From Symsagittifera roscoffensis (Eukaryota > Xenacoelomorpha > Acoela > Convolutidae): a stretch of 64,000 nucleotides of DNA. The stretch is taken from the NCBI RefSeq assembly GCF_963678635.1, contig NC_087066.1, forward strand, positions 29,393,301-29,457,300, given 5' to 3'. A program made the position numbers and the translations under genes. Positions 1 to 13,962 of the stretch are shown here, one piece after another. The notes beneath the pieces were generated by a model. The model saw nothing but the letters and a program-made list of their open reading frames with translations, was not told the DNA's origin and made no database searches. Every line of letters begins with the position of its first letter. Positions within the stretch are counted from its first letter, which is position 1.

Positions 1-359
1 CAGTTGCTTTAAGTATATATATTTTTAAAATCTATAAAGCTTTGATCAGGACCATTAATTTTTTCAAGCTACCGGAGGTGCGAACTTTGCGCTAGCTTTT
101 TCAAAATTTTTAAACTTAATATTTTTGTAATAAATTACGCTGGATAATACGATTTTTGACTTCAAACAGTATGTATACCGAGAAATCTGTTACATTTTTG
201 TTTGCGGGCTTCACTCTCAAGCCACGCTTAAGCTTTTGAACGTTATATTTTTGCATGTTTTACGAAAGAGTTTTTTTTTGTTTTAGCTATATCGTATATT
301 GCAATAGTTAAGATGTTCCAGTTAGAGTTAAGTGTTTTTTTTTTCATGGAGTTTTAGAT
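1..359. other. Left flank of the satellite array
   Basis: AT-rich sequence with no gene that I can see. Positions 72-97 carry a motif (CCGGAGGTGCG, seven bases, then GCTAGCT) that recurs at the right edge of the array near 19,317 and beside a solitary satellite fragment at 61,845. This stretch may be the end of a preceding copy of the same array-bearing element. Recognisable monomers begin around 395 with the reading TTTGCGAATTCGGCCTCCAAT. Confidence 0.5.
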
Positions 360-692
360 GAGCAGCACAACAGTGGGATGCTGCCAGGGTTTCCGCAGGG
401 TTTGCGAATTCGGCCTCCAATTATGAATGACCAAATCCTTTTAGTGTACGAGACTTGACTTTCAGAAAACTACAAATTCATGCACAAATTACAAAATAAC
501 TCACCAAATTCCCAACCCTGTAATTGAGTGCTCTCGGAAATTTCTGGAGTGTTTCGAATCTTGCATCCAAATATGACATCTCAAATCCTTACAGATTTCG
601 AGACAACGTTTTTTATGGTTTGTTCAAAAAAGTTTTCAGACTTGGTTTCAAGTTTTTTTTCTTCATTTTCTTCAATAATTGAAATTTCCAAC

Positions 693-3600
693 CTGTAGTA
701 AGGAATTGTCAGAATATTCTCAGGGGTTGCGAATCTTGCGTCTAAAGGTAACTGCTCAAATCTTCGCAGTTTTCGACACACGAAGTTTTTTATGGTTTTT
801 TCAGAAAATTTTTCAGAAAACTTCTATTAAAGTTTTTTTCTAATGTTTGAATTTCGCAACCCTATAGTTAGAGCTTCTAGATTACTCTCAGGGGTTGCGC
901 ATCTTAATTTTGCTGCTCAGATTTTTGTAGTTTTAGAGATATGAAGTTTTTATATGGTATTTTCTTTAAATTTTTTTTTAGAAAACTCAAATTACAAAAT
1001 CTTTCACAAATTATCAAATGTTTTACGGAATTCTTAACCCTGTAGCTCTCAGTTTTATGGAAGATTGCGAGTCTTGCCTCCAATTATGACTGCTGAAGTC
1101 CTGGTAGTTTTCAAGGCATGTTGTTTTTTATGGTTTTCGCCAATTTCTTTTTTCAGAAAACTTAATTTACTAATCTTTCACAAATTATCAAATCATTCAG
1201 GAAATGTCCAATCCTGAAGTTGGGAGCTGTCATGGTATTTTCAGGTGTTCCGAATCTTGCATTCAAGTTTGGATGTTCAAATCGAAGTTTTTGTAATGAA
1301 GTTTTTACATATATTTTTTTTCTAAAATGAAGTTTTTATATAATTTTCAAAAAAATTTCAGATATTTAAATTACAAAATCTTTCACAAATTATCAAATAA
1401 TTCACAGAATTCCCAACCCTGAAGTAGGGTGCTCTAGTTTTCGAGTCATGTTGCTTTTTTATGGTTTTCGCAAATTACATTTCAGAAAACTCAATTTACA
1501 AAATTTTTCAGAAATCATTCAGGCTTTTTTGGTTTGTTCAAAAAAAATTCAGACTCAATTTTAAGTTTTTTTTGCAAAATTTGAAATTCACAACCCTGTA
1601 GTTGGGGCTTTCAGAGTATTTTCAGTTTTTGCGAATTCTCCTTTCAAATATAACCGCTCAAATCTTCGTACTTTTCGAGACCCCTCATTTTTTATGGTTT
1701 TTCAAAACGTTTTTTTTTTTAGAAAATTCAAATTATAAAATTTTTCGGAAATTTTCAAATAATTCACGGAATTCTTTATCCTGTAATTGGGTGCTCTCCA
1801 TTTTTTGGATTGTTGCGAGTCTTGTCTCTAATAATGACGTTTTTCAATGGTTTTGAAAAGAAGCTTTTCAGAAATTTTGAAATACAAAATCTTTAACAAA
1901 CTATCAAATAACTCAAGAATATCCCAACCCTGTAATTGGGAACTGTGAGAGTACTATCAGCTGTTGCGAAGCTTTCATTCAAATTTTACTGCTCAAGTCC
2001 TTTTAGTTTTTGAGACATGACGTTTTTATTGGTTTGTTTAAAAAAGATTCAGACTCAATTTTAAGTTTAATTTTCAAAATTTGAAATTTCAAACCTGTAG
2101 CTGGGGGCTGTTAGAGTACTTTCAGGTGTTGTTCAGAAAACTTGAAATTTAATTTTCAGAAAAATTTGATATTCCTACACATGTAGTTGGCGGCTGTCAG
2201 GGTCCTTTCAGGTTTTGCTCGCGAATATTCCTCTGAAATATGACGCTCAAATCTTCGTAGTTTTCGAGACCTGACGTTTTTCATGGTTTTCAAAATTTTT
2301 TTTTAGAAAAATTCAAACTAGACGTTTTTTTTACCAGTTAACAACCAATTTACGGAATTCCCTGTCCTGTAATTGCGTGCTATTCATTTTTTGGAGGATT
2401 GCGATGGTTTTGCATCAAAAATTTTCAGAAAACCCGAATAACAAAATCTTTAATAAACTATCAAATCATTCCTGAAATTCCCAATCCTGAAGTTGGGGGC
2501 TTTCAGAGTTTTTCTGGTGTTGCGAATCTTGAATCCAAAAATTAATGCTCTAAAATATTTGCAGTTTTCGAGAAATGACGTTTCTTAATGGTTTTAATAA
2601 AGTTTTTATAGAGAACTCAAATTACAAAATCTTTCACAAATTATCAAATAACTCACGAAATTTGCCAACTTTTAATTGGGGGCTGTGAGAGTACTTTCAG
2701 CTGTTGCGAAGCTTCCATCTTTTTAAAACTGCTCAAGTGTTTGTTGTTTTGGAGACATGACGCTTATTTGGTTTCTAAATTCAGACTCAATTTTAAGTTT
2801 TGTTTTCAAAATTTGAAATTTCCAACCCTGTAGTAAGGAATTGTCAGAATATTCTCAGGGGTTGCGAATCTTGCGTCTAAAGGTAACTGCTCAAATCTTC
2901 GCAGTTTTCGACACACGAAGTTTTTTATGGTTTTTTCAGAAAATTTTTCAGAAAACTTCTATTAAAGTTTTTTTCTAATGTTTGAATTTCGCAACCCTAT
3001 AGTTAGAGCTTCTAGATTACTCTCAGGGGTTGCGCATCTTAATTTTGCTGCTCAGATTTTTGTAGTTTTAGAGATATGAAGTTTTTATATGGTATTTTCT
3101 TTAAATTTTTTTTTAGAAAACTCAAATTACAAAATCTTTCACAAATTATCAAATGTTTTACGGAATTCTTAACCCTGTAGCTCTCAGTTTTATGGAAGAT
3201 TGCGAGTATTGCCTCCAATTATGACTGCTGAAGTCCTGGTAGTTTTCAAGGCATGTTGTTTTTTATGGTTTTCGCCAATTTCTTTTTTCAGAAAACTTAA
3301 TTTACTAATCTTTCACAAATTATCAAATCATTCAGGAAATGTCCAATCCTGAAGTTGGGAGCTGTCATGGTATTTTCAGGTGTTCCGAATCTTGCATTCA
3401 AGTTTGGATGTTCAAATCGAAGTTTTTGTAATGAAGTTTTTACATATATTTTTTTCTAAAATGAAGTTTTTATATAATTTTAAAAAAAAAAAGATATTTA
3501 AATTACAAAATCTTTCACAAATTATCAAATAATTCACAGAATTCCCAACCCTGAAGTAGGGTGCTCTAGTTTTCGAGTCATGTTGCTTTTTTATGGTTTT

Positions 3601-4960
3601 CGCAAATTACATTTCAGAAAACTCAATTTACAAAATTTTTCAGAAATCATTCAGGCTTTTTTGGTTTGTTAGAAAAAAATTCAGACTCAATTTTAAGTTT
3701 TTTTTGCAAAATTTGAAATTCACAACCCTGTAGTTGGGGCTTTCAGAGTATTTTCAGTTTTTGCGAATTCTCCTTTCAAATATAACCGCTCAAATCTTCG
3801 TACTTTTCGAGACCCCTCATTTTTTATGGTTTTTCAAAACGTTTTTTTTTTTAGAAAATTCAAATTATAAAATTTTTCGGAAATTTTCAAATAATTCACG
3901 GAATTCTTTATCCTGTAATTGGGTGCTCTCCATTTTTTGGATTGTTGCGAGTCTTGTCTCTAATAATGACGTTTTTCAATGGTTTTGAAAAGAAGCTTTT
4001 CAGAAATTTTGAAATACAAAATCTTTAACAAACTATCAAATAACTCAAGAATATCCCAACCCTGTAATTGGGAACTGTGAGAGTACTATCAGCTGTTGCG
4101 AAGCTTTCATTCAAATTTTACTGCTCAAGTCCTTTTAGTTTTTGAGACATGACGTTTTTATTGGTTTGTTTAAAAAAGATTCCGACTCAATTTTAAGTTT
4201 AATTTTCAAAATTTGAAATTTCAAACCTGTAGCTGGGGGCTGTTAGAGTACTTTCAGGTGTTGTTCAGAAAACTTGAAATTTAATTTTCAGAAAAATTTG
4301 ATATTCCTACACATGTAGTTGGCGGCTGTCAGGGTCCTTTCAGGTTTTGCTCGCGAATATTCCTCTGAAATATGACGCTCAAATCTTCGTAGTTTTCGAG
4401 ACCTGACGTTTTTCATGGTTTTCAAAATTTTTTTTTAGAAAAATTCAAACCAGAAGTTTTTTTTACCAGTTAACAACCAATTTACGGAATTCCCTGTCCT
4501 GTAATTGCGTGCTATTCATTTTTTGGAGGATTGCGATGGTTTTGCATCAAAAATTTTCAGAAAACCCGAATAACAAAATCTTTAATAAACTATCAAATCA
4601 TTCCTGAAATTCCCAATCCTGAAGTTGGGGGCTTTCAGAGTTTTTCTGGTGTTGCGAATCTTGAATCCAAAAATGAATGCTCTAAAATATTTGCAGTTTT
4701 CGAGAAATGACGTTTCTTAATGGTTTTAATAAAGTTTTTATAGAGAACTCAAATTACAAAATCTTTCACAAATTATCAAATAACTCACGAAATTTGCCAA
4801 CTTTTAATTGGGGGCTGTGAGAGTACTTTCAGCTGTTGCGAAGCTTCCATCTTTTTAAAACTGCTCAAGTTTTTGTTGTTTTGGAGACATGACGCTTATT
4901 TGGTTTCTAAATTCAGACTCAATTTTAAGTTTTGTTTTCAAAATTTGAAATTTCCAACCC
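693..4960 (+). repeat. 2.13-kb higher-order tandem duplication within the satellite
   Basis: Copy 1 (about 693-2,827) and copy 2 (about 2,828-4,960) are nearly identical and offset by 2,132-2,135 bp. They differ by scattered single bases, for example GAGTCTTGCC near 1,069 versus GAGTATTGCC near 3,204, and GATTCAGAC versus GATTCCGAC near 2,047/4,179. Each copy spans about a dozen monomers that are themselves well diverged. The block duplication is therefore much younger than the monomers. Confidence 0.9.
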
Positions 4961-7868
4961 TGTAGTTGGGGGCTCTCAGAGTACTTTCAGGTTTTGTTCA
5001 GAACACTTTTAGGTTTTTTTTAGATGTAATTGAAATTTCTACACCTGTTGTTGGGGACTCTCAGGGTACTTTCAGGTTTGGTGAATATTCCTCTCAAATA
5101 TGATAAATTTTTTCACAAATTATCAACTAATTCACAGAATTCCCTATCCTGTAATTGCGTGCTCTCCATTTTATGGAGGGTAGCGAGTCTTGCCTCCAAT
5201 TATGACGTTTTTAAATGGTTTTGAGAAAAAGTTTTCAGAAAGCTCGAATTACTAAATCTTAAATGAACTATCAAATCATTCACGAAAATCACAACCCTGT
5301 AGTTGGGGGCTGTCAAAGTTTTTTTTGATGTTGCGAATCTTGAATCCAAATATGAATGCTCTCAAATTTTTGCAGTTTTCGAGAAATGACGTTTCTTAAC
5401 GGTTTTAATAAAGTTTTCTTAGAGAACGCAAATTACAAAATCCTTCACAAATTATCAAATAACTCACGAAATTCACCAACCTATAATTGGGGGATGTGAG
5501 AGTACTTTCAGCTGTTGCGAAGCTTCCATCTTTTTAATACTGCTCAAGTCTTTGTTGTTTTCGAGACATGACGCTTGTTTGGTTTGTAAATTCAGACCCA
5601 ATTTTAAGTTTTGTTTTCAAAATTTGAAATTTCCAACCCTGTAGTTGGGGGCTCTCAGAGTACTTTCAGGTTTTGTTCACAAAACTTTTAGGTTTTTTTA
5701 GATGTAATTGAAATTTCTACACCTGTTGTTGGGGACTCTCAGGGTACTTTCAGGTTTGGTGAATATTCCTCTCAAATATGATAAATTTTTTCACAAATTA
5801 TCAACTAATTCACAGAATTCCCTATCCTGTAATTGCGTGCTCTCCATTTTATGGAGGATTGTGAGTCTTGCCTCCAATTATGACGTTTTTAAATGGTTTT
5901 GAGAATAAGTTTTCAGAAAACTCGAATTACTAAATGAATTACTAAATCTTTAATAAACTATCAAATCATTCACGAAAATCACAACCCTGTAGTTGGGGGC
6001 TGTCAAAGTTTTTTTTGATGTTGCGAATCTTGAATCCAATTTTAAATGCTCTCAAATCTTTGCAGTATTCGAGAAATGACGTTTCTTAATGGTTTTGATA
6101 AAGTTTTTTTTAGAGAACTCTCACAATTCAATCTTTCACAAATTATCAAATAACTCACGAAATTCACCAACCTGTAATTGGGGGCTGTGAGAGTACTTTC
6201 AGCTGTTTCGAAGCTTCCATCTTTTTAATACTGCTCAAGTCTTTGTTGTTTTCGAGACATGACGCTTGTTTGGTTTGTAAATTCAGACTCAATTTTAAGT
6301 TTTGTTTTCAAAATTTGAAATTTCCAACCCTGTAGTTCGGAGCTCTCAGGTTCAGGTTTTGTTCAGAAAACTTTAAAGTTTTTTTTAGATGTAATTGAAT
6401 TGTCTACACCTGTTGTTGGGGACTGTCAGGGTAGTTTCAGGTTTGATGGATATTCCTCTCAAATATGACTGCTCAAATCTTCGTAGTTTTCGAGACCTGA
6501 TGTTTTTTATGATTTTTTCAAAAAAAAAATTCAGAAATCTCAAATTATAAATTTTTTCTTAAATTTTCAACTAATCCACGGAAATCCCTATCCTGAAATT
6601 GCGTGCTCTCCATTTTTTGGAGGAATGCAAGTCTTGCCTCCAATTATGTTGTTTTTTAATGGTTTTGAAAAACAAAATTCTAGAAAACTCCAATTACAAA
6701 ATCTTTAATAAACTATCAAACCATTCATGAAATTCCCAACCCGGTTTTTGGGGATGGTCAGAGTTTTTCTGGTGTTGCGAAGCTTCCATCTAATTAATAC
6801 TGCTCAAGTCTTTGTAGTTTTCGAGACATGACGCTTGTTTGGTTTATTTAATAAAAATTTCATACTCAATTTCAAGTTTTGTTTTCAAAGTTTGAAATTT
6901 CCAAAGCTGTAGCTGGGTGCTGTTAGAGTAATTTCAGGTTTTGTTCAGAAAACTTGAAATTTAATTTTTAGAAAGAATTGAAGTTCCTACACATGGAGTT
7001 GGCGGCTGTCAGGGTACTTTCAGGTTTTGCTCGCGAACATCCTCTCAAATATGACGCTCAAATCTTTGCAGTTTTTGAGACCTGACGTTTTTTTAGAGTT
7101 TTTTAAAAAAGTTTTCCGAAAACTCAAACTACGAATTTTTGTAACAATTATCAAAATATTCACGGAATTCCTAATCCTGTAGTTGGGCGCTCTCCATTTT
7201 TTGGAGGATTGCGAGTCTTGCCTCCAATTATGACGTTTTTAACGGTTCAGTTAACTTGAATTACAAAATCTTTAAATAACTGTCAAATAACTCACGAAAT
7301 TCCTAATTCTGTAAATGGGGATGTGAGAGTACTTTCAGGTATTGCGAATCTTGCATCCATTTATTACTGCTCAAAGTTTTATTGTTTTCGAGACATGACG
7401 CACGTTTGGTTTGTAAATTCAGACTCAATTTTAAGTTTTTTTTTCGAAATTTGAAATACCGAACCCTGTAGCTGTGAGAAATCAGATTACTATCTGGGGC
7501 TGCTAGTCTTGCCTCCAAATATGACCGCTCAATTCTTCGTAGTTTTCGAGACCTGACGTTTTTTATGGTTTTTTCAAAAAAAATTTCAGAAAACTCAAAC
7601 AACAAATCTTTCACAAACTATTCAAATAATTCTCCATTTTCCCAATCCTGTATTGGGTGCTCTCTTTGTTTTCAAGGATTGCGAGTCGTGCCTCCAATTA
7701 TCAATGCCGAAGTCCTTGTAGTTTTCGAGACATGTTGTTTTTTATGGTTTCCGCAAAATAGTTTGAAAAATTAAAATTTATCTCTCTCAATATATCAAAT
7801 CGTTCACAAAATTCCCAGTTCTGTAGATGGAACTGTCGTAGTATTTTCAGGTATTGCGATTCTTGCAT
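4960..7868 (+). repeat. Satellite block 1 of a roughly 3.85-kb duplicated segment, containing 678-bp sub-blocks
   Basis: A 678-bp group of five partial monomers (about 4,963-5,640) is followed by a close copy (about 5,641-6,318). Further monomers then run to GTATTGCGATTCTTGCA near 7,868. The same series reappears 3,846-3,860 bp downstream. In-frame stretches such as that at 5,030-5,224 recur at 5,708, 8,889 and 9,568 only because of this block structure. Confidence 0.85.
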
Positions 7869-8402
7869 CCAAATATTTCCGCTCAATTCTTTGTAGTTTT
7901 TGGGACCTGACGTTTTTTATGGTTTTTGAAAAAATTTTCAGAAAACAAATTACAAAATCTCTCAAATTTTAAATAATTTCTCAACTCTATAGATGGCTGC
8001 TGTCAGAGTTCTGCGGAAGATTGCGAGTCTTGCTTCCAAATATGACTGCTCAAATCGTATCAGTCTTCGAGACATGACGTTTTTTATGATTTTTTTACAT
8101 ACAAGTTTTTTTTTAATATCTGAATTTCGCAACCCTGTTGTCGGGAACTGTTACAGTACTCTCAGGGATTGCAAATCTGGCCTGGAAATTGAACTGCTCA
8201 AATCTTAGTAGTTTTTCAGACCTGACTTTTTTTCAGATTTCTTTCGAATTTTGTTTAGAAATTTTTAATGAAAGTTTTTTTTTTGAAAAAACTTAAATTT
8301 CTAATTCTGTAGTTGGGGGTTGGTCAGAGTACTTTCAGGTGTATCCAAACATGAATTTTCAAATTTTCGTGGTATTCGAGACATGACGTTTTTAATGGTT
8401 TC

Positions 8403-11400
8403 GAAAAAAAGTTTTCAGAAAGCTCGAATTACTAAATCTTTAATGAACTATCAAATCATTCACGAAAATCACAACCCTGTAGTTGGGGGCTGTCAAAGTT
8501 TTTTTTCTGATGTTGCGAATCTTGAATCCAAATATGAATGCTCTCAAATTTTTGCAGTTTTCGAGAAATGACGTTGCTTAATGGTTTTAATAAAGTTTTC
8601 TTAGAGAACGCAAATTACAAAATCCTTCACAAATTATCAAATAACTCACGAAATTCGCCAACCTATAATTGGGGGCTGTGAGAGTACTTTCAGCTGTTGC
8701 GAAGCTTCGATCTTTTTAATACTGCTCAAGTCTTTGTTGTTTTCGAGACATGACGCTTGTTTGGTTTGTAAATTCAGACCCAATTTTAAGTTTTGTTTTC
8801 AAAATTTGAAATTTCCAACCCTGTAGTTGGGGCTCTCAGAGTACTTTCAGGTTTTGTTCAGAAAACTTTTAGGTTTTTTTAGATGTAATTGAAATTTCTA
8901 CACCTGTTGTTGGGGACTCTCAGGGTACTTTCAGGTTTGGTGAATATTCCTCTCAAATATGATAAATTTTTTCACAAATTATCAACTAATTCACAGAATT
9001 CCCTATCCTGTAATTGCGTGCTCTCCATTTTATGGAGGGTTGCGAGTCTTGCCTCCAATTATGACGTTTTTAAATGGTTTTGAGAAAAAGTTTTCAGGAA
9101 GCTCGAATTACTAAATCTAAAATGAACTATCAAATCATTCACGATAATCACAACCCTGTAGTTGGGGGCTGTCAAAGTTTATTTTTGATGTTGCGAATCT
9201 TGTTTCCAAATATGAAAGCTCTCAAATTTTTGCAGTTTTCGAGAAATGACGTTTCTTAACGGTTTTAATAAAGTTTTCTTAAGAGAACGCAAATTACAAA
9301 ATCCTTCACAAATTATCAAATAACTCACGAAATTCACCAACCTATAATTGGGGGCTGTGAGAGTACTTTCAGCTGTTGCGAAGCTTCCATCTTTTTAATA
9401 CTGCTCAAGTCTTTGTTGTTTTCGAGACATGACGCTTGTTTGGTTTGTAAATTCAGACCCAATTTTAAGTTTTGTTTTCAAAATTTGAAATTTCCAACCC
9501 TGTAGTTGGGGCTCTCAGAGTACTTTCAGGTTTTGTTCAGAAAACTTTTAGGTTTTTTTAGATGTAATTGAAATTTCTACACCTGTTGTTGGGGACTCTC
9601 AGGGTACTTTCAGGTTTGGTGAATATTCCTCTCAAATATGATAAATTTTTTCACAAGTTATCAACTAATTCACAGAATTCCCTATCCTGTAATTGCGTGC
9701 TCTCCATTTTATGGAGGATTGTGGGTCTTGCCTCCAATTATGACGTTTTTAAATGGTTTTGAGAATAAGTTTTCAGGAAACTCGAATTACTAAATCTTTA
9801 ATGAACTATCAAATCATTCACGAAAATCACAACCCTGTAGTTGGGGGCTGTCAAAGTTTTTTTTGATGTTGCGAATCTTGAATCCAATTTTAAATGCTCT
9901 CAAATCTTTGCAGTATCCGAGAAATGACGTTTCTTAATGGTTTTGATAAAGTTTTTTTTAGAGAACTCAAATTGAAAATCTTTCACAAATTATCAAATAA
10001 CTCACGAAATTCACCAACCTGTAATTGGGGGCTGTGAGAGTACTTTCAGCTGTTTCGAAGCTTCCATCTTTTTAATACTGCTCAAGTCTTTGTTGTTTTC
10101 GAGACATGACGCTTGTTTGGTTTGTAAATTCAGACTCAATTTTAAGTTTTGTTTTCAAAATTTGAAATTTCCAACCCTGTAGTTCGGAGCTCTCAGGTTC
10201 AGGTTTTGTTCAGAAAACTTTAAAGTTTTTTTTAGATGTAATTGAATTGTCTACACCTGTTGTTGGGGACTGTCAGGGTAGTTTCAGGTTTGATGGATAT
10301 TCCTCTCAAATATGACTGCTCAAATCTTCGTAGTTTTCGAGACCTGATGTTTTTTATGATTTTTTCAAAAAAAAATTCAGATATCTCAAATTATAAATTT
10401 TTTCTTAAATTTTCAACTAATCCACGGAAATCCCTATCCTGAAATTGCGTGCTCTCCATTTTTTGGAGGAATGCAAGTCTTGCCTCCAATTATGTTGTTT
10501 TTTAATGGTTTTGAAAAACAAAATTCTAGAAAACTCCAATTACAAAATCTTTAATAAACTATCAAACCATTCATGAAATTCCCAACCCGGTTTTTGGGGA
10601 TGGTCAGAGTTTTTCTGGTGTTGCGAAGCTTCCATCTAATTAATACTGCTCAAGTCTTTGTAGTTTTCGAGACATGACGCTTGTTTGGTTTATTTAATAA
10701 AAATTTCATACTCAATTTCAAGTTTTGTTTTCAAAGTTTGAAATTTCCAAAGCTGTAGCTGGGTGCTGTTAGAGTAATTTCAGGTTTTGTTCAGAAAACT
10801 TGAAATTTAATTTTTAGAAAGAATTGAAGTTCCTACACATGGAGTTGGCGGCTGTCAGGGTACTTTCAGGTTTTGCTCGCGAACATCCTCTCAAATATGA
10901 CGCTCAAATCTTTGCAGTTTTTGAGACCTGACGTTTTTTTATAGTTTTTTAAAAAAGTTTTCAGAAAACTCAAACTACGAATTTTTGTAACAATTATCAA
11001 AATATTCACGGAATTCCTAATCCTGTAGTTGGGCGCTCTCCATTTTTTGGAGGATTGCGAGTCTTGCCTCCAATTATGACGTTTTTAACGGTTCAGTTAA
11101 CTTGAATTACAAATTCTTTAAATAACTGTCAAATAACTCACGAAATTCCTAATTCTGTAAATGGGGATGTGAGAGTATTTTCAGGTGTTGCGAATCTTGC
11201 ATCCATTTATTACTGCTCAAAGTTTTGTTGTTTTCGAGACATGACGCACGTTTGGTTTGTAAATTCAGACTCAATTTTAAGTTTTTTTTTCGAAATTTGA
11301 AATACCGAACCCTGTAGCTGTGAGAAATCAGATTACTATCTGGGGCTGCTAGTCTTGCCTCCAAATATGACCGCTCAATTCTTCGTAGTTTTCGAGACCT

Positions 11401-11714
11401 GACGTTTTTTATGGCTTTTTTGAAAAAAATTTTCAGAAAACTCAGACAACAAAATCTTTCACAAACTATTCAAATAATTCTCGATTTTCCCAATCCTGTA
11501 TTGGGTGCTCTCTTTGTTTTCAAGGATTGCGAGTCGTGCCTCTAATTATGAATGCCGAAGTCCTTGTAGTTTTCGAGACATGTTGTTTTTTATGGTTTCC
11601 GCAAAATAGTTTGAAAAATTAAAATTTATATCTCTCAATTTATCAAATCGTTCACAAAATTCCCAGTTCTGTAGATGGAACTGTCGTAGTATTTTCAGGT
11701 ATTGCGATTCTTGC
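8403..11714 (+). repeat. Satellite block 2, duplicate of the 5.2-7.9 kb block
   Basis: The block starts near the reading AAGTTTTCAGAAAGCTCGAA (compare 5,228) and ends at GTATTGCGATTCTTGCA near 11,714, where similarity to block 1 stops abruptly. It contains one extra 678-bp unit relative to the first block, so the two blocks differ by unequal exchange of that sub-block. Confidence 0.82.
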
Positions 11715-13962
11715 AGGTATTGCGTTTTTGACATTTATGTTCATGTTTTCGGAAAAAAAATTGCGAATCTTGCCTCCAATTAGAACTGCTTAAGTTTTTA
11801 AGTCATAATTTTTTAATGGTTTTTGCAAAGGGGTTGCTAATCTTCATACTAATTGTAGCTGCTCAAACTGTTTTAGGTTTCCAGAAATGAAGTTTGTGTG
11901 ATTTTTTCGAAGTTTGTTCAGAAAACTTTAATGTAAGTGCTAAAAACATTGAAATTCCTAAACCTGTAGTTGGGGACTGTCAGAGTACTCCCATGTCTTG
12001 CGAATCTTACCTCCAAATATGACTTAATGTTTTTTTTTTCAAATTGCAAAACTCAAATTGCAAAGTCTCAAATCACAAAATTTTTCACAAAATACATAAT
12101 TGATGAAATTCTTTAACTTCTGGATGGTTGCTGTCAGTTTTTTCTGGAGGATAGCAAAACTTGCATCTAAATATGGCTGCTCAATCCTTGCAGTTTTCGA
12201 GAAAGGACTTTTCTTATGTTTTTTCAGAAAAGTTTTCAGAAAACTTACGTTTAAATTTTTTCATTATTTGAAATTTTCAAACCTGTTTTCGGGAGCTGTC
12301 AGAGTACTCTCATGGGTTGCGAGTCTCTCCTCTAATTGTGAAATTTTTTTAGATATGACGTTTTTCCAGATATGACTTTTTCTGTGATTTTTGTTAAGAA
12401 AACTTAAATTTAATTTAAGAAAAAATTGAAATTTCTACACCTGTAGTTGGGGGTTGTCAGGGTATTTTCAAGTTTGGTGAATATTGTTCTCAAATATCAC
12501 TGCTCAAGTCTTCGTAGTTTTCAAGACCTGACGTTTTTAATGATTTTTTCAAATTACAAATCTTTTCACAAATTATCAACTAATTCACGGAATCCCTATC
12601 CTGTAATTGCGTGCTCTCCCTTTTTTGAAGAAATGCGAGTCTTGCCTCCAATTATTTTTTTTTAATGGTTTTGAAAAAAAAAGTTCAGAAAACTCGAATT
12701 ACAAAATCTTTAATAAACTATCAAATCATTCACAAAATTCCCAACCCTGTAGTCGGGGACTGTCAGAGTTTTTTCTGGTATTGCGAATCTTGAATCCAAA
12801 TAAGAATGCTTTCAAATCGTTGCAGTTTTCGAGAAATGACGTTTCTTAAAGGGTTTTAAAAATTTTGAAAGAACTAATTACAAAATCTTTCACAAATTAT
12901 CAAATAACTCACTAAATCACAACCCTCTAATTGGGGACTGTGAGAGTACTTTTAGCTGTTGCGAAACTTCCATCTGATTAATATGGCTCAAGTCTTCGTT
13001 GTTTTCGAGACATGACGCTTGTTTGGTTTGTTCAAAAAAGTTTCAGACTCAATTTATAGTTTTTTTTTCAAAATTTGAAATTCCCAACCCTGTAATTTCA
13101 GGTATTGCGAATATTCCTTTCAAATATAACTGCTCAAATCTTCGTAGTTTTCGAGACCCGACGTTTTGTATGATTTTACAAAAAAAAATTCAGAAAACTC
13201 AAATTATGATATTTTTCCTTAAATTTCCAACTAATTCACGGAAATCCCTATCCTGTAATTGTGTGCTCTCCATTTTTTAGAGGATTCCAATTCTTGCCTC
13301 CAATTATGTTGTTTTTTGGTGGTTTTGAAGAAAAAAAAATTCCAGAAAATTCGAATTACAAAATCTTCAATAAACTATCAAATCATTCACGAAATTCCCA
13401 AAACGGTTATTGGGGATGATCAGAGTTTGCTGGTGTTGCGAAGCTTCCATGTAAATAATACTGCTGAAATCTTTGTAGTTTTCGAGACATGACGCTTGTT
13501 TGGTTTGTTTTAAAAAGTTTCATACTCAATTTCAAGTTTTGTTTTCAAATTTTGAAATTCGCAACCCTGTAGTTGGGGGCTCTCAGAGTACTTTCAGGTA
13601 TTGCGAATATTCCTTTCAATTATAACCGCTCAAATCTTCGTAGTTTTCGAGACCTCTCATTTTTTATGATTTTTCAAAAAGTTTTTTTTTTTAAATTCAA
13701 ATTTTAAAATTTTTCAGAAATTTTCAAATAATTCACGGAATTCTTTATCCTGTAATTGGGTGCTCTCTATTTTTTTGGAGTGTTGCGAGTCTTGTCTCTA
13801 ATAATGACGTTTTTCAATGGTTCTGAAAAGAAGCTTTTCAGAAATTTCGAAATACAAAATCTTTAACAAACTATCAAATAACTCAAGAATATCCCAACCC
13901 TGTAATTGGGAACTGTGAGAGTACTATCAGCTGTTGCGAAGCTTTCATTCAAATATTACTGC

